A stretch of 16,370 nt of DNA from JAVBSX01 sp031549145 (GTDB taxonomy: Bacteria; Planctomycetota; Planctomycetia; Pirellulales; Thermoguttaceae). Below, piece after piece: positions 7,398-14,466 of this stretch. The notes under the pieces are model-generated. The model was given only the letters and a program-made list of their open reading frames with translations. It was not told the DNA's origin and searched no databases. The stretch lies in the NCBI GenBank assembly GCA_031549145.1, contig JAVBQI010000055.1:1-16370 (forward strand). Reading direction: 5' to 3'. The first letter of the stretch is position 1; every line of letters starts with the position of its first letter. A program made the translations under genes and the position numbers.

Positions 7398-8372
7398 ATG
7401 TCTCAACCGTTCGATCGCAGGGATTTTTTGAAGACCACCTCACTTGGGCTGGGACTGGGAACGACGGCCCTGCTCGCCGCCGGCTCGACGGCCCAGGCGA
7501 ACCCGGCAACGCCCACCGCCGCGGAAAAAGTCCCCTCCGGGATGCTGGTCCCCGATTTCGAGATCGGCCGGATGCTGCTCGGCGGCAACCTGCTCACGCA
7601 CTATACCCATGCCCGCGACCTGCAATACACGTATAACCTCGCGAAGCATTACAACACCTTGGAAAAGATGTTCGAGACGATGCGGATCGCCGAAGCGCAC
7701 GGCGTCAACGCGCTCCTCATTCATACGGCTCCGGGGGTCGTCGAGATGATGAAAGAGTACAAAAAGCAGGGGGGCAAAATGAAATGGATCATTTGCCCGA
7801 CCGCTGCGATCAAGGACGACATGGGCGAGTACACCCAGATGTGCGAACAGTTGCTCGATGCCGATGTCGATTCGATTTATCTCTGGGGTGTGCAGGCCGA
7901 TTCCCTGGCCGGGCTCGACCTGAACGGCGGGACTTCGACGCCGCGGCCGGACCTGATCCAAAAGGTCGTCCGGCTCGTCCGTTCCTACTCGCTTCCGGTC
8001 GGTCTCGCCGCCCATCGGCTCAACACGATCGAACTTTGCGTGACCGAAGGGATCAAGCCGGACTTTTTCGTCAAGACGTTTCATCACCACAATTATCCGA
8101 GCGCGAAGTTGAATTACGATTCGATGTGGTGTCACCACCCGGAAAAAACGATCGAAGTGATGTCGAAAATCGACATTCCCTGGATCGGTTTCAAGGTGAT
8201 GGCCGCCGGGGCGATTCCCCCGCGCAACGCTTTCGAGTACGCCTTTTCAAACGGCGTCGATTTCTGTCTTTCCGGCATGTTCGATTTCGAGATCGCCGAA
8301 GACACCCGGATCATGAACGAGGTTCTCGCCTTGGACAACGTCAAAACCCGCCCTCGAAAATGGCACGGCTAG
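7398..8372 (+). CDS. Tat-exported TIM-barrel-like protein of unknown function
   Basis: A 324-residue protein with a clear twin-arginine signal: DRRDFLKTT (residues 6-14), then a hydrophobic stretch TSLGLGLGTTALLAAGS and an AQA-type cleavage site near residue 34. AGGAG (7385-7389) eight bases before the ATG fixes the start. The mature protein opens with DFEIGRMLLGGNLLTHYTHARDL, reminiscent of aldo/keto-reductase-like or sugar-isomerase-like barrels, and continues with alternating strands and helices: NALLIHTAP, MKWIICPTAA, VDSIYLWGVQ, LPVGLAAHRL, PDFFVKTFHHH, IPWIGFKVMAAGAI and GVDFCLSGMFDFEI. His-rich FHHHN and WCHHPEK could bind metal. Tat export suggests the protein folds, possibly with a cofactor, before transport. 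I do not recognise an assigned family function; similar Tat-signal proteins are frequent in Planctomycetota by my recollection. No operon partner is evident; the next gene is 407 bp away. Confidence 0.85.
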   Translation: MSQPFDRRDFLKTTSLGLGLGTTALLAAGSTAQANPATPTAAEKVPSGMLVPDFEIGRMLLGGNLLTHYTHARDLQYTYNLAKHYNTLEKMFETMRIAEAHGVNALLIHTAPGVVEMMKEYKKQGGKMKWIICPTAAIKDDMGEYTQMCEQLLDADVDSIYLWGVQADSLAGLDLNGGTSTPRPDLIQKVVRLVRSYSLPVGLAAHRLNTIELCVTEGIKPDFFVKTFHHHNYPSAKLNYDSMWCHHPEKTIEVMSKIDIPWIGFKVMAAGAIPPRNAFEYAFSNGVDFCLSGMFDFEIAEDTRIMNEVLALDNVKTRPRKWHG

Positions 8373-8417
8373 AACAGTCAAAAATAAAAGCCGCATTTCA
8401 AATATGCGAAAACCAAC

Positions 8418-8484
8418 GAGCCGCGTACTGTGTACGCGGGGGGAATGGACAGCCTCTTCCCCCCGCGTGCATAGCACGCGGCTC
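8418..8484. repeat. GAGCCGCG-ended palindrome with nested hairpins
   Basis: Two 27-nt arms (8418-8444 and 8458-8484) are inverted repeats with 24 of 27 positions matching, around a 13-nt loop. Each arm is itself a small hairpin (cgcgtac-tgt-gtacgcg, gcgtgc-ata-gcacgc), so the element can fold as one long stem or as two small ones. It lies about 45 bp after the Tat gene stop. No U-tract follows, so a terminator role is possible but not typical. The right arm is nearly identical to 73-95. Confidence 0.8.
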
Positions 8485-8641
8485 TGTTGTGCATGTTCTT
8501 TTAACGCGGTCCTTTGGGACGAAGTCGGCAAAAAATGTCAACTTTCTCGCGACGCTCTCTCAAAAACGTCGAGAGTTTTCGATATAATAAGGGCGTTACC
8601 GGTCTTCACAAATCATTTCAAACCCGGGCAGCAGCCGGAAC

Positions 8642-8696
8642 CGTCAGCGCCCGGTTTTCCAAACGTCAACGCAGGGCCAACCCGGCGCTGACGTTT
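8642..8696 (+). promoter_or_regulatory. Leader with mutually exclusive stems
   Basis: Arm C (8684-8696, ggcgctgacgttt) can pair with arm A (8642-8651, cgtcagcgcc, 10/10) or with arm B (8661-8672, aaacgtcaacgc, 11/12). The two pairings exclude each other. The region ends about 84 nt before the likely start codon of the HzsA-like gene. This resembles a switchable leader but may be chance or an inactive repeat. Confidence 0.3.
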
Positions 8697-8762
8697 CGAG
8701 TTGCTGTTTGCGATGTTCGGTTTTTTACATGAAGATCACTAAGTCGTCTTTCGCTTTTGTTC

Positions 8763-8770
8763 GGAAAGGG
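8763..8770 (+). promoter_or_regulatory. Ribosome binding site fixing the HzsA-like start
   Basis: GGAAAGGG lies nine bases before the ATG at 8780. The upstream in-frame TTG (8708) and ATG (8729) have no comparable sequence, which supports 8780 as the start. Confidence 0.5.
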
Positions 8771-8779
8771 CCCATCAAG

Positions 8780-11700
8780 ATGCTTCGCAAAATTCGGTTG
8801 CTCTTCCTTTTAATTCCGTTTTTCTTCGCGGGAAGCTTAATCCTTTCCCGGCCGGGCCGGGCGGCGGAGCCGGAGAACCGTTCCGATTCCCCGCCCGTTT
8901 CGGCGAAAGCCGCGCTCGATGCCCCCCTGCTGTTCGTCAAGCGATACAATTACCAAGGGTTGCACATTTACGACACCTTTTATCAATGGCGACCCGGGGG
9001 CGGGATTTACATTCTCGAAAACCCCGCCGACCCGCCGGCGCTGCATCGCGTTCGGGCCGTGATCGATCCGAATACGCCGGTGACCCTCGGGCCCGGCATT
9101 TATTTCGATCCGTCTTTGTCTTACGACGCGAAAAAAATTCTCTTCTGCTTCAAAGATTCTCCGAACGGCAATTCCGTGATTTACGAAATCGGGCTCGACG
9201 GAAAAGGATTGCGGCAAATCACGAATCTCGACAACAACGGCAATCCGTACAAAGGCTCCGGCGGCGGACATCACGACGTCAAACCGTGCTATCTTCCCGA
9301 TGATCGGATCGTTTTTTGCTCGACCCGATACAGCGGGTTGGTGCCGTGCGCGAACAACGGGGTCACGATTTTACATGTGATGAACAATGACGGCTCGGAG
9401 ATACATACGATTTCCGTCAACAATGTCACCGAATTCGACCCGAACCCGTTCCCGGACGGTCGGGTGCTCTTCGGGCGTTGGGAATACATCGACAAAAACG
9501 CCCTCACGATTCAAAGTCTCTGGACCGTCTTGCCCGACGGAACAAACGAAACGGCGTTGTTCGCCAACAACATGGTCTTTCCCGAGGCCGTCTTGCAGGC
9601 GAAGCCGGTGCCGGGAGCCGATCATTTAATCGTCGCGACGTTCGCCCCGCACAACGCTCCGCCGCGTGGGAGCATCGCGATGATCGACACCCGGTTGGGC
9701 AAGAACGATGAGAAAGCGATTTTCAATTTCGAACATCCGGACAAACCGACGTTCGACCGCGGCGAATCGTGCGACCCTTGGGCAATTAACGAAAACCTCG
9801 TCCTCTTTAGCGGCGTGCCGAATGCTCCCGATGCCCCGAAAATCGGCAACGACACCCCCGGCGGCGGCCGGTCCAACCCGAAGCTCAACGCGATTCAACT
9901 GATCGACCGGGCGGGCAACAAAACCGTCGTGCTGAGCGATCCGGTGTACGATCTGCACAACCCGATTCCGGTTGTGCCCCGTGTTCGTCCGCGGCAGGTC
10001 GCCGATACGACCGACCGGACGAAGATCACCGGCAATTTCTTCGTGCACGACGTTTACGAAGGGATGCCGGAGGTTCCCCGGGGCTCGCTCAAATGGTTGC
10101 GGATCGTCGAAGAGACCTCCCGGGTCAGCGAAAGTCCCGGCGGGACTTGGATGAACCAGACATTTTCGATCTCGGCCGCTCTTGCCTGGAGCCCGAAAAT
10201 TTATCACGGAATCGTTCCGGTCGAAGAGGACGGTTCGGTCTTTTTCGAAGCCCCCTCGGGCCGGTCGCTCAATTTTCAACTGCTCGATCAGGACTACCGG
10301 CTCGTTCGCAGCATGAGGACGTTCATTCAAGCGGCTCCCGGAACGACCCGAAGCTGTACCGGCTGTCACGAATATAAATACGGGACCAGTTCGACCGCGA
10401 CGTACTCGAAACTGCTCGGCAAAGAGCCGAGACAGCCGGTTCCCGAATCGTGGGGGAGCGGTTATCTCGATTACCCGAGCATGGTGCAACCGATTTTGGA
10501 CCGGAAATGCGTTTCGTGTCACGGCGGGGAAAAAGGGATCGCCGGCGGGCTTGATTTGAGCGGCGGTTGGACCGAACTGTTCAACATCAGTTATGAAAAT
10601 TTGACGGCCCGCCGCGAAAAGCAGTACATCGCCGATTTGATCCAGGGAATCTGTTGCATGAATGGAACCGCCTATTGGTCGTGCAAGTTGTTCGACCCTT
10701 ACGAACACGGCAGCGGCAACGCCCGGCTCGCCCGGATGATTCTTTCCGAGCCGCACAAATCGACGGTCGGCTTAACCCAAGCGGAAGAGGAATTGATTTT
10801 GACCTGGATCGACAGCAACGGGTTGTACTTCGGGACCTGGGACTACACGCCGACGGGAGCCTTCGCCCACGAATATAAGGCGGCGCAAGGGGAGCTGATC
10901 GCCGTGATGCGGCAGTCGGGTTGCGTCTCGTGTCATGCCGATGAGGCGGGCAACCTGCGCCGGTTCGACGATTGGATCAACCTCGAAAAACCGGAGCTAA
11001 GCCGTATCTTGCGGGCGCCGCTCCCCGATTCCAAGCTCGAAGGGACCGCGGAAAACGGCTACGGCCTCGGGCTGTGCCGCGACCGGAAGGTCAACCAAAA
11101 CTTTAGCCGGTTGGGATTGATGTTCAAAAGCGGTTACGAACACGCCGTTCGCAACCTCGACGAGTTTCCGACGCAGGTTTGGCAAAAATGGGAGGATTCG
11201 CTCAAAGGGAACCCGGTTATTTCGTTCCCAACGACGGCCGACCCGACGTACCAAAAGATGCTCCGGATCATCAAGGACGCCCGGGCGCGGCAGTTGGTCA
11301 ATCCCCGCGTCGATATGCCTTACGCGGAAGAAATCGGCAAAGGGATCACCGCCGGACGGTTCCGGCAGATCATTCCCCAGCCGCTGCCGGAAAAGACGCC
11401 GGAGCCGCTCGTGAGCGTCGACGGCGACGGCATCGTCCGCCTCCGTTGGGAGCAGTCGGAAAAGACGATCGGTCTGATTACCGAGATACACCGGGGAGAT
11501 AAGCCGGATTTTGCACCGACGAAGCAAACGCTGATCGGTCGGACGGAGCGGTTCAGCTTTACCGACAAGAACGCCCCTCTCGGCAAGGCGTACTACGCGA
11601 TTGTGATGATTTCCGATCCGGCGGAAACCTGCGGCACCTGCAAGAGCGGGGCGGTGCTCAATTACGGCGGCGCCTTGGAAACGCTTGTCTCCGCACCAGC

Positions 11701-12664
11701 GACCAACGGGAGCGGGTTATCCGAACGGAGCGGAAGCTCCTATTTGCCTGGACGGCAGGTCCGTATAGAAGATCGTTGTCCTCTCGCGATGATCGAGCCG
11801 ATGCGGAGCGAGCCGGCTTGGGCGAGCGTCGAAGTTCCCGAGCCGAAAGCCCCGCCGAAACCGAACGGGTTGACGGCGACCGCCGAGCCGGGCAGCGTTG
11901 TTCTCCGTTGGGACGAGGACCGGCCCGGGCAATACCGGTATCGCATTTTTCAGTTGAAAAACGGACAAGTCGATTCTGAGTTGACGAGCGAGCCGATCTT
12001 TGCCAATTCCTACACGATCGTCCCGCCGATGGAAGAGGAATTGGAATTGCAGGTCCGAACGGCCGGCCGCACGGGGAAAGAGAATGCGTCCGACCCGATC
12101 AAGGCGAAGCCGCTGCCCGAACGCAAGGAGCCTGTTTTCGTGCTGTCCGACGCGATTTCGCAGGGAAAATTACACGGCGGGGCGAAGTTCGCCGACGGCG
12201 TGTTGGATTTGTCCCAAGGAGGGCATCTCGAATTTCCGAACAATCCCGATTACAATGTCGGCGTCCGTTTTTCCTTCGAATGCGATGTCAAGTTCGACGA
12301 GACCGGCTCGATGCCGATTCTTCTCGGCAACGGAACCTGGAACCAATCGGGTTGGTTCGTGCAACGGATCGGCGGCGGTTTCCGCTTTCATGTCGCGGGA
12401 ATCGACTGCGACGGCGGAACCTCTTCGGTCGGGAATTGGATACACCTCCTCGGGACGTTCGACGGCAAGCGGCTCCGGCTGTACCAGGACGGTCGGTTGG
12501 TTGCGGAGCGGATCGCGACCCTCGATCGCAAGCCGTGGGCGGGGCCGTTTTTGATCGGCCAATACACCGGCGGGCTGAGCCCCGATTACCAGACGAAAGG
12601 GCAGATCAAAGAGGTCCGGATTTATCAGCGAGTTGTCGCAGAGGCTATAGACCATAGGCTGTAG
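8780..12664 (+). CDS. HzsA-like exported cytochrome/beta-propeller protein
   Basis: A 1294-residue protein from the ATG at 8780, which opens a signal peptide (MLRKIRLLFLLIPFFFAGSL, cleavage near GRAA). Residues about 50-400 form a WD40-like (PD40) propeller: AKKILFCFKDSP, IYEIGLDGKGLRQIT, DDRIVFCSTRYSG and ILHVMNNDGSEIHTIS. The next part resembles the hydrazine synthase alpha middle domain. CxxCH haem motifs are at C526-H530 (CTGCH), C577-H581 (CVSCHGG, followed by IAGGLDLSG as in planctomycete PSCyt1-type cytochromes) and C715-H719 (CVSCH). A CGTCK at residues 951-955 is a fourth possible site. Two fibronectin-III-like modules (about 874-950 and 1024-1115) and a C-terminal LamG/concanavalin-type domain (about 1123-1290) follow. 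Anammox HzsA is about 800 residues and has two haems; this is much longer, and no hzsB/hzsC neighbours are present, so hydrazine synthesis should not be assumed. Likely periplasmic redox or glycan-binding role. The last 23 nt, including the stop, lie in a repeat. Confidence 0.9.
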   Translation: MLRKIRLLFLLIPFFFAGSLILSRPGRAAEPENRSDSPPVSAKAALDAPLLFVKRYNYQGLHIYDTFYQWRPGGGIYILENPADPPALHRVRAVIDPNTPVTLGPGIYFDPSLSYDAKKILFCFKDSPNGNSVIYEIGLDGKGLRQITNLDNNGNPYKGSGGGHHDVKPCYLPDDRIVFCSTRYSGLVPCANNGVTILHVMNNDGSEIHTISVNNVTEFDPNPFPDGRVLFGRWEYIDKNALTIQSLWTVLPDGTNETALFANNMVFPEAVLQAKPVPGADHLIVATFAPHNAPPRGSIAMIDTRLGKNDEKAIFNFEHPDKPTFDRGESCDPWAINENLVLFSGVPNAPDAPKIGNDTPGGGRSNPKLNAIQLIDRAGNKTVVLSDPVYDLHNPIPVVPRVRPRQVADTTDRTKITGNFFVHDVYEGMPEVPRGSLKWLRIVEETSRVSESPGGTWMNQTFSISAALAWSPKIYHGIVPVEEDGSVFFEAPSGRSLNFQLLDQDYRLVRSMRTFIQAAPGTTRSCTGCHEYKYGTSSTATYSKLLGKEPRQPVPESWGSGYLDYPSMVQPILDRKCVSCHGGEKGIAGGLDLSGGWTELFNISYENLTARREKQYIADLIQGICCMNGTAYWSCKLFDPYEHGSGNARLARMILSEPHKSTVGLTQAEEELILTWIDSNGLYFGTWDYTPTGAFAHEYKAAQGELIAVMRQSGCVSCHADEAGNLRRFDDWINLEKPELSRILRAPLPDSKLEGTAENGYGLGLCRDRKVNQNFSRLGLMFKSGYEHAVRNLDEFPTQVWQKWEDSLKGNPVISFPTTADPTYQKMLRIIKDARARQLVNPRVDMPYAEEIGKGITAGRFRQIIPQPLPEKTPEPLVSVDGDGIVRLRWEQSEKTIGLITEIHRGDKPDFAPTKQTLIGRTERFSFTDKNAPLGKAYYAIVMISDPAETCGTCKSGAVLNYGGALETLVSAPATNGSGLSERSGSSYLPGRQVRIEDRCPLAMIEPMRSEPAWASVEVPEPKAPPKPNGLTATAEPGSVVLRWDEDRPGQYRYRIFQLKNGQVDSELTSEPIFANSYTIVPPMEEELELQVRTAGRTGKENASDPIKAKPLPERKEPVFVLSDAISQGKLHGGAKFADGVLDLSQGGHLEFPNNPDYNVGVRFSFECDVKFDETGSMPILLGNGTWNQSGWFVQRIGGGFRFHVAGIDCDGGTSSVGNWIHLLGTFDGKRLRLYQDGRLVAERIATLDRKPWAGPFLIGQYTGGLSPDYQTKGQIKEVRIYQRVVAEAIDHRL

Positions 12665-12786
12665 ACTGCAGGAGTTTGTCTGTGCTTTCGGAGCAAAAAC
12701 AGAAAGGACAGGTTTATGATCTCGTGCGGATTCAGAAAAAATCCCGATAACACAACCTATAGTCTACAGTCTATAGCCTACAGCCT
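12642..12786. repeat. CTATAG/CTACAG inverted repeat overlapping a stop codon
   Basis: Arms of 31 nt at 12642-12672 and 12756-12786 are imperfect inverted repeats (24 of 31 positions match) and are made of ctatag/ctacag/ctacagtc-type units. They enclose 83 nt with no recognised gene. The left arm contains the last codons (AIDHRL) and the TAG stop of the HzsA-like gene; the right arm ends 24 bp before the next gene's ATG. Such tagactgtagacta-type repeats are, as I recall, common REP-like elements. Confidence 0.75.
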
Positions 12787-12810
12787 AAATCCTTAATTTG
12801 AAAGAGTGCA

Positions 12811-13875
12811 ATGTCAACGATTGATGTCTATAAGGAATGGTTGCAAATCGCCGATACGAATCGGCCGCTTACTCACTATCAGCTGTTGAAGCTGAAGAAG
12901 TTCGAGGACAACTCCGTCCTGATTCGCAAGCAGTACCGGACGCTCAACGCCCATGTCCGGCGTTTCGCCGCCGGGCAGTACGGAGAAGAATCGCAACACC
13001 TGCTCAACGAACTGGCCAAGGCGATGCTTTGTCTGACCGATGCGAGCCGAAAGGCGGAGTACGACGCCTCGCTCGGCCGGAAAGAGACAACCGTCAAACG
13101 TCGGCGGACCTTGGAAGATATCTTGCTGCTCAACAAAATCGTTCCCGAAGATCGAATGAAGCAGGTCAAGAATTATTCCGACACCGTCGGGATCGACTTG
13201 CAGCAGGCTGTTTTGCAGCAGAAGCTCGCCGCCCCGGAAATCGTGATGTTGGCCTACGCCGAATCGATCGGGCTACCGTACATCAGTTTGGAGGATATCG
13301 GTGTCGACGAATCGATCGCCGTGCAAATCAACCCGAATACGGCCCGGCAGCACTCGTTCGTCCCGGTGATGGCCGATCAGGGACAACTGATTCTCGCCTC
13401 GCCGACGCCGGTCAACCCCGACGTCGAAGAGGAATTGCGGGTTTTGTTCGAAATGCCGGTCCGCTGCGCGATCTGCACACCGGCCCAGATTAACGAGGCG
13501 ATCGCCAAATACTACCCGAAAGACGCCGTCCAGATGGTCGTCAAAGGCGCGAAAAAGGGGGCGGCAGCGGCGCCGGCTGCCGCCGCTCCGGCCGCCGAAA
13601 AAGCGGACGCCCCGGACGCTAAGGCGGCAAAAAAGACCAAGCCTCAAAAACAGAAAAAAGAGCCGGAAATCATCGAACCGCTTTCCGAGGAAAAAAAGAA
13701 GGTTCGAATGCAAGGGACGCTCGTCGCCTTTTGCATGTCGATCATGGTCGCCGGTGTCGGCTCTTCCGCCCTGGGCTACGGAACGTCGATGTCCCAAATC
13801 GGCATGATCGTTTGCGGCGGAATCGTGATCGGCGGGATCGCGTCCGGCATCACTTGGAAGATGCTCTCGAAATAG
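12811..13875 (+). CDS. J-like plus MshEN (GspE-N) membrane protein, no ATPase
   Basis: A 354-residue protein. Residues about 1-88 look like a degenerate J-domain: THYQLLKLKKFEDNSVLIRKQYR, then LLNELAKAMLCLTDASRKAEYD; the HPD motif needed for DnaK stimulation is missing. Residues about 99-235 match the MshEN/GspE N-terminal domain of type II secretion and type IV pilus ATPases (TLEDILLLNKIVPEDRMKQ, AESIGLPYISLEDIGVDESIAVQINPNTARQHSFVPV, DVEEELRVLFEMPVR), often a c-di-GMP or partner-binding module. A low-complexity Ala/Pro/Lys linker (about 248-285) follows and then two membrane helices (about 303-322 and 329-347). No Walker motif is present. GAAAGAG lies shortly before the ATG. I infer a membrane-anchored scaffold, perhaps responding to a second messenger or chaperone, but the role is unknown. 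Confidence 0.85.
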   Translation: MSTIDVYKEWLQIADTNRPLTHYQLLKLKKFEDNSVLIRKQYRTLNAHVRRFAAGQYGEESQHLLNELAKAMLCLTDASRKAEYDASLGRKETTVKRRRTLEDILLLNKIVPEDRMKQVKNYSDTVGIDLQQAVLQQKLAAPEIVMLAYAESIGLPYISLEDIGVDESIAVQINPNTARQHSFVPVMADQGQLILASPTPVNPDVEEELRVLFEMPVRCAICTPAQINEAIAKYYPKDAVQMVVKGAKKGAAAAPAAAAPAAEKADAPDAKAAKKTKPQKQKKEPEIIEPLSEEKKKVRMQGTLVAFCMSIMVAGVGSSALGYGTSMSQIGMIVCGGIVIGGIASGITWKMLSK

Positions 13876-13955
13876 CATCGCGCAAACCCGACAGCGCCGT
13901 TTTTTCGAATCGTCCCGATATTCTGGCAATATCCTACGAAAATGTCTGATTGAAT

Positions 13956-13960
13956 AGGGA
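13956..13960 (+). promoter_or_regulatory. Ribosome binding site deciding the antitoxin start
   Basis: AGGGA lies eight bases before the ATG at 13969 but only two bases before the in-frame ATG at 13963, so 13969 is the better start. Confidence 0.5.
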
Positions 13961-13968
13961 AAATGACA

Positions 13969-14328
13969 ATGCAGGCGATACGAACTATCATTGATTCCGA
14001 ACAACTGGCACCGATCATTCCTCTTCCGTTGAACATGCGTAACCAGGAAGTGGAGGTGATCGTGATTGCACCGGGAGATTCTCCGGTCGAAAACGATTCG
14101 AACGAACAGCGGGAACGTATCGAACAATCCCTGTCGTGGTTTACTCCGAAAGAAAAAGAACAATTTCGGCGAAATCGGGAGCGTCTTGCCGAAAAATTCG
14201 AGAAAAGACCGAGAATGCCGCGAAAGGCGTTTCTCGCCCATTTGTTGGAATGTCCCGTAGCCGATGAGGAAACCATCCGAAGACAAGAAGAATTCAAGGA
14301 GTACATGCGAGAATGGAAAATGAAATAA
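13969..14328 (+). CDS. Antitoxin of a PIN-type toxin-antitoxin pair
   Basis: A 119-residue protein. The first about 38 residues (MQAIRTIIDSEQLAPIIPLPLNMRNQEVEVIVIAPGD) follow the pattern of small antitoxins that pair with PIN toxins: a short strand, an 'IIxLP' turn, and the 'xxxxEVEVIVI' strand. The rest is a charged, helical region (RERIEQSLSWFTPKEKEQFRRNRERLAEKF and DEETIRRQEEFKEYMREWKMK), consistent with a disordered toxin-wrapping tail; the total is somewhat longer than typical. Its TAA stop overlaps the ATG of the next frame (TAATG), the usual translational coupling in such operons. The downstream toxin is broken, so the antitoxin may be an orphan. Alternatives: a phage or plasmid regulator of similar shape. 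Confidence 0.65.
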   Translation: MQAIRTIIDSEQLAPIIPLPLNMRNQEVEVIVIAPGDSPVENDSNEQRERIEQSLSWFTPKEKEQFRRNRERLAEKFEKRPRMPRKAFLAHLLECPVADEETIRRQEEFKEYMREWKMK

Positions 14329-14432
14329 TGGTAGACTCCTGTATCTTGATCGATCATTATCGCTCAGCGAATATCCCGTTCGGATACCGGCGTCTGCGCC
14401 GCTCGGCTAAACGGCACGGTTCACAAAATTAG
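14328..14432 (+). pseudogene. Truncated PIN-domain toxin remnant
   Basis: The ATG at 14328 overlaps the antitoxin stop, and an earlier in-frame ATG lies at 14313. The product begins MVDSCILIDHYRSANIPFG, which matches the first strand and helix of PIN toxins: hydrophobic residues followed by the first catalytic Asp (here D3) in a V-D-S/T-C-I-L-I-D pattern. At about residue 20 the reading frame enters the 27-nt GC-rich repeat (14386-14412), and it stops at 14432 after 34 codons; an intact PIN toxin has about 120-140 residues with three more acidic catalytic positions. None of those is present, so no active nuclease is encoded here. The remnant is not long enough to name a VapC subfamily. The remaining part of the toxin is not seen in the 34 bases before the epimerase gene, so it appears deleted rather than merely interrupted. 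Confidence 0.7.
14386..14412 (+). repeat. GC-rich 27-nt dispersed repeat inside the toxin remnant
   Basis: It matches 4495-4521 at 25 of 27 positions, and its 17-nt core also occurs inverted at 3068-3084. It contains a 5-bp mini-hairpin, cggcg-tctg-cgccg. It coincides with the point where the PIN-like sequence is lost. Confidence 0.65.
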
Positions 14433-14466
14433 CTTTGGTGATGTAGCGTAGTTCGAATATCAGATC

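Larger units (their letters stand above)
8373..8779. other. 407-bp gap before the HzsA-like gene
   Basis: The gap holds the large GAGCCGCG palindrome (8418-8484), a tataat at 8583-8588 without a convincing -35, and a set of competing inverted arms (8642-8696). An in-frame extension of the HzsA-like gene reaches back to a TTG at 8708 and an ATG at 8729, but neither has a Shine-Dalgarno sequence and both would precede the signal peptide. I see no separate small gene that I can support. Confidence 0.5.

Noticed and set aside
8583..8588. A perfect tataat as promoter for the HzsA-like gene
   Set aside because: No plausible -35 hexamer at normal spacing; kept only as a note in the gap description.
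9626..10756. A 376-codon minus-strand open frame inside the HzsA-like gene
   Set aside because: Fully antisense to the haem-binding and propeller coding region; Arg/Gly/Pro-rich composition typical of shadow frames.
8780..12664. Reading the window as evidence of anammox metabolism
   Set aside because: Only an HzsA-like protein is seen, with no hzsB, hzsC or hydrazine dehydrogenase; such HzsA-like proteins occur, as I recall, in non-anammox planctomycetes.
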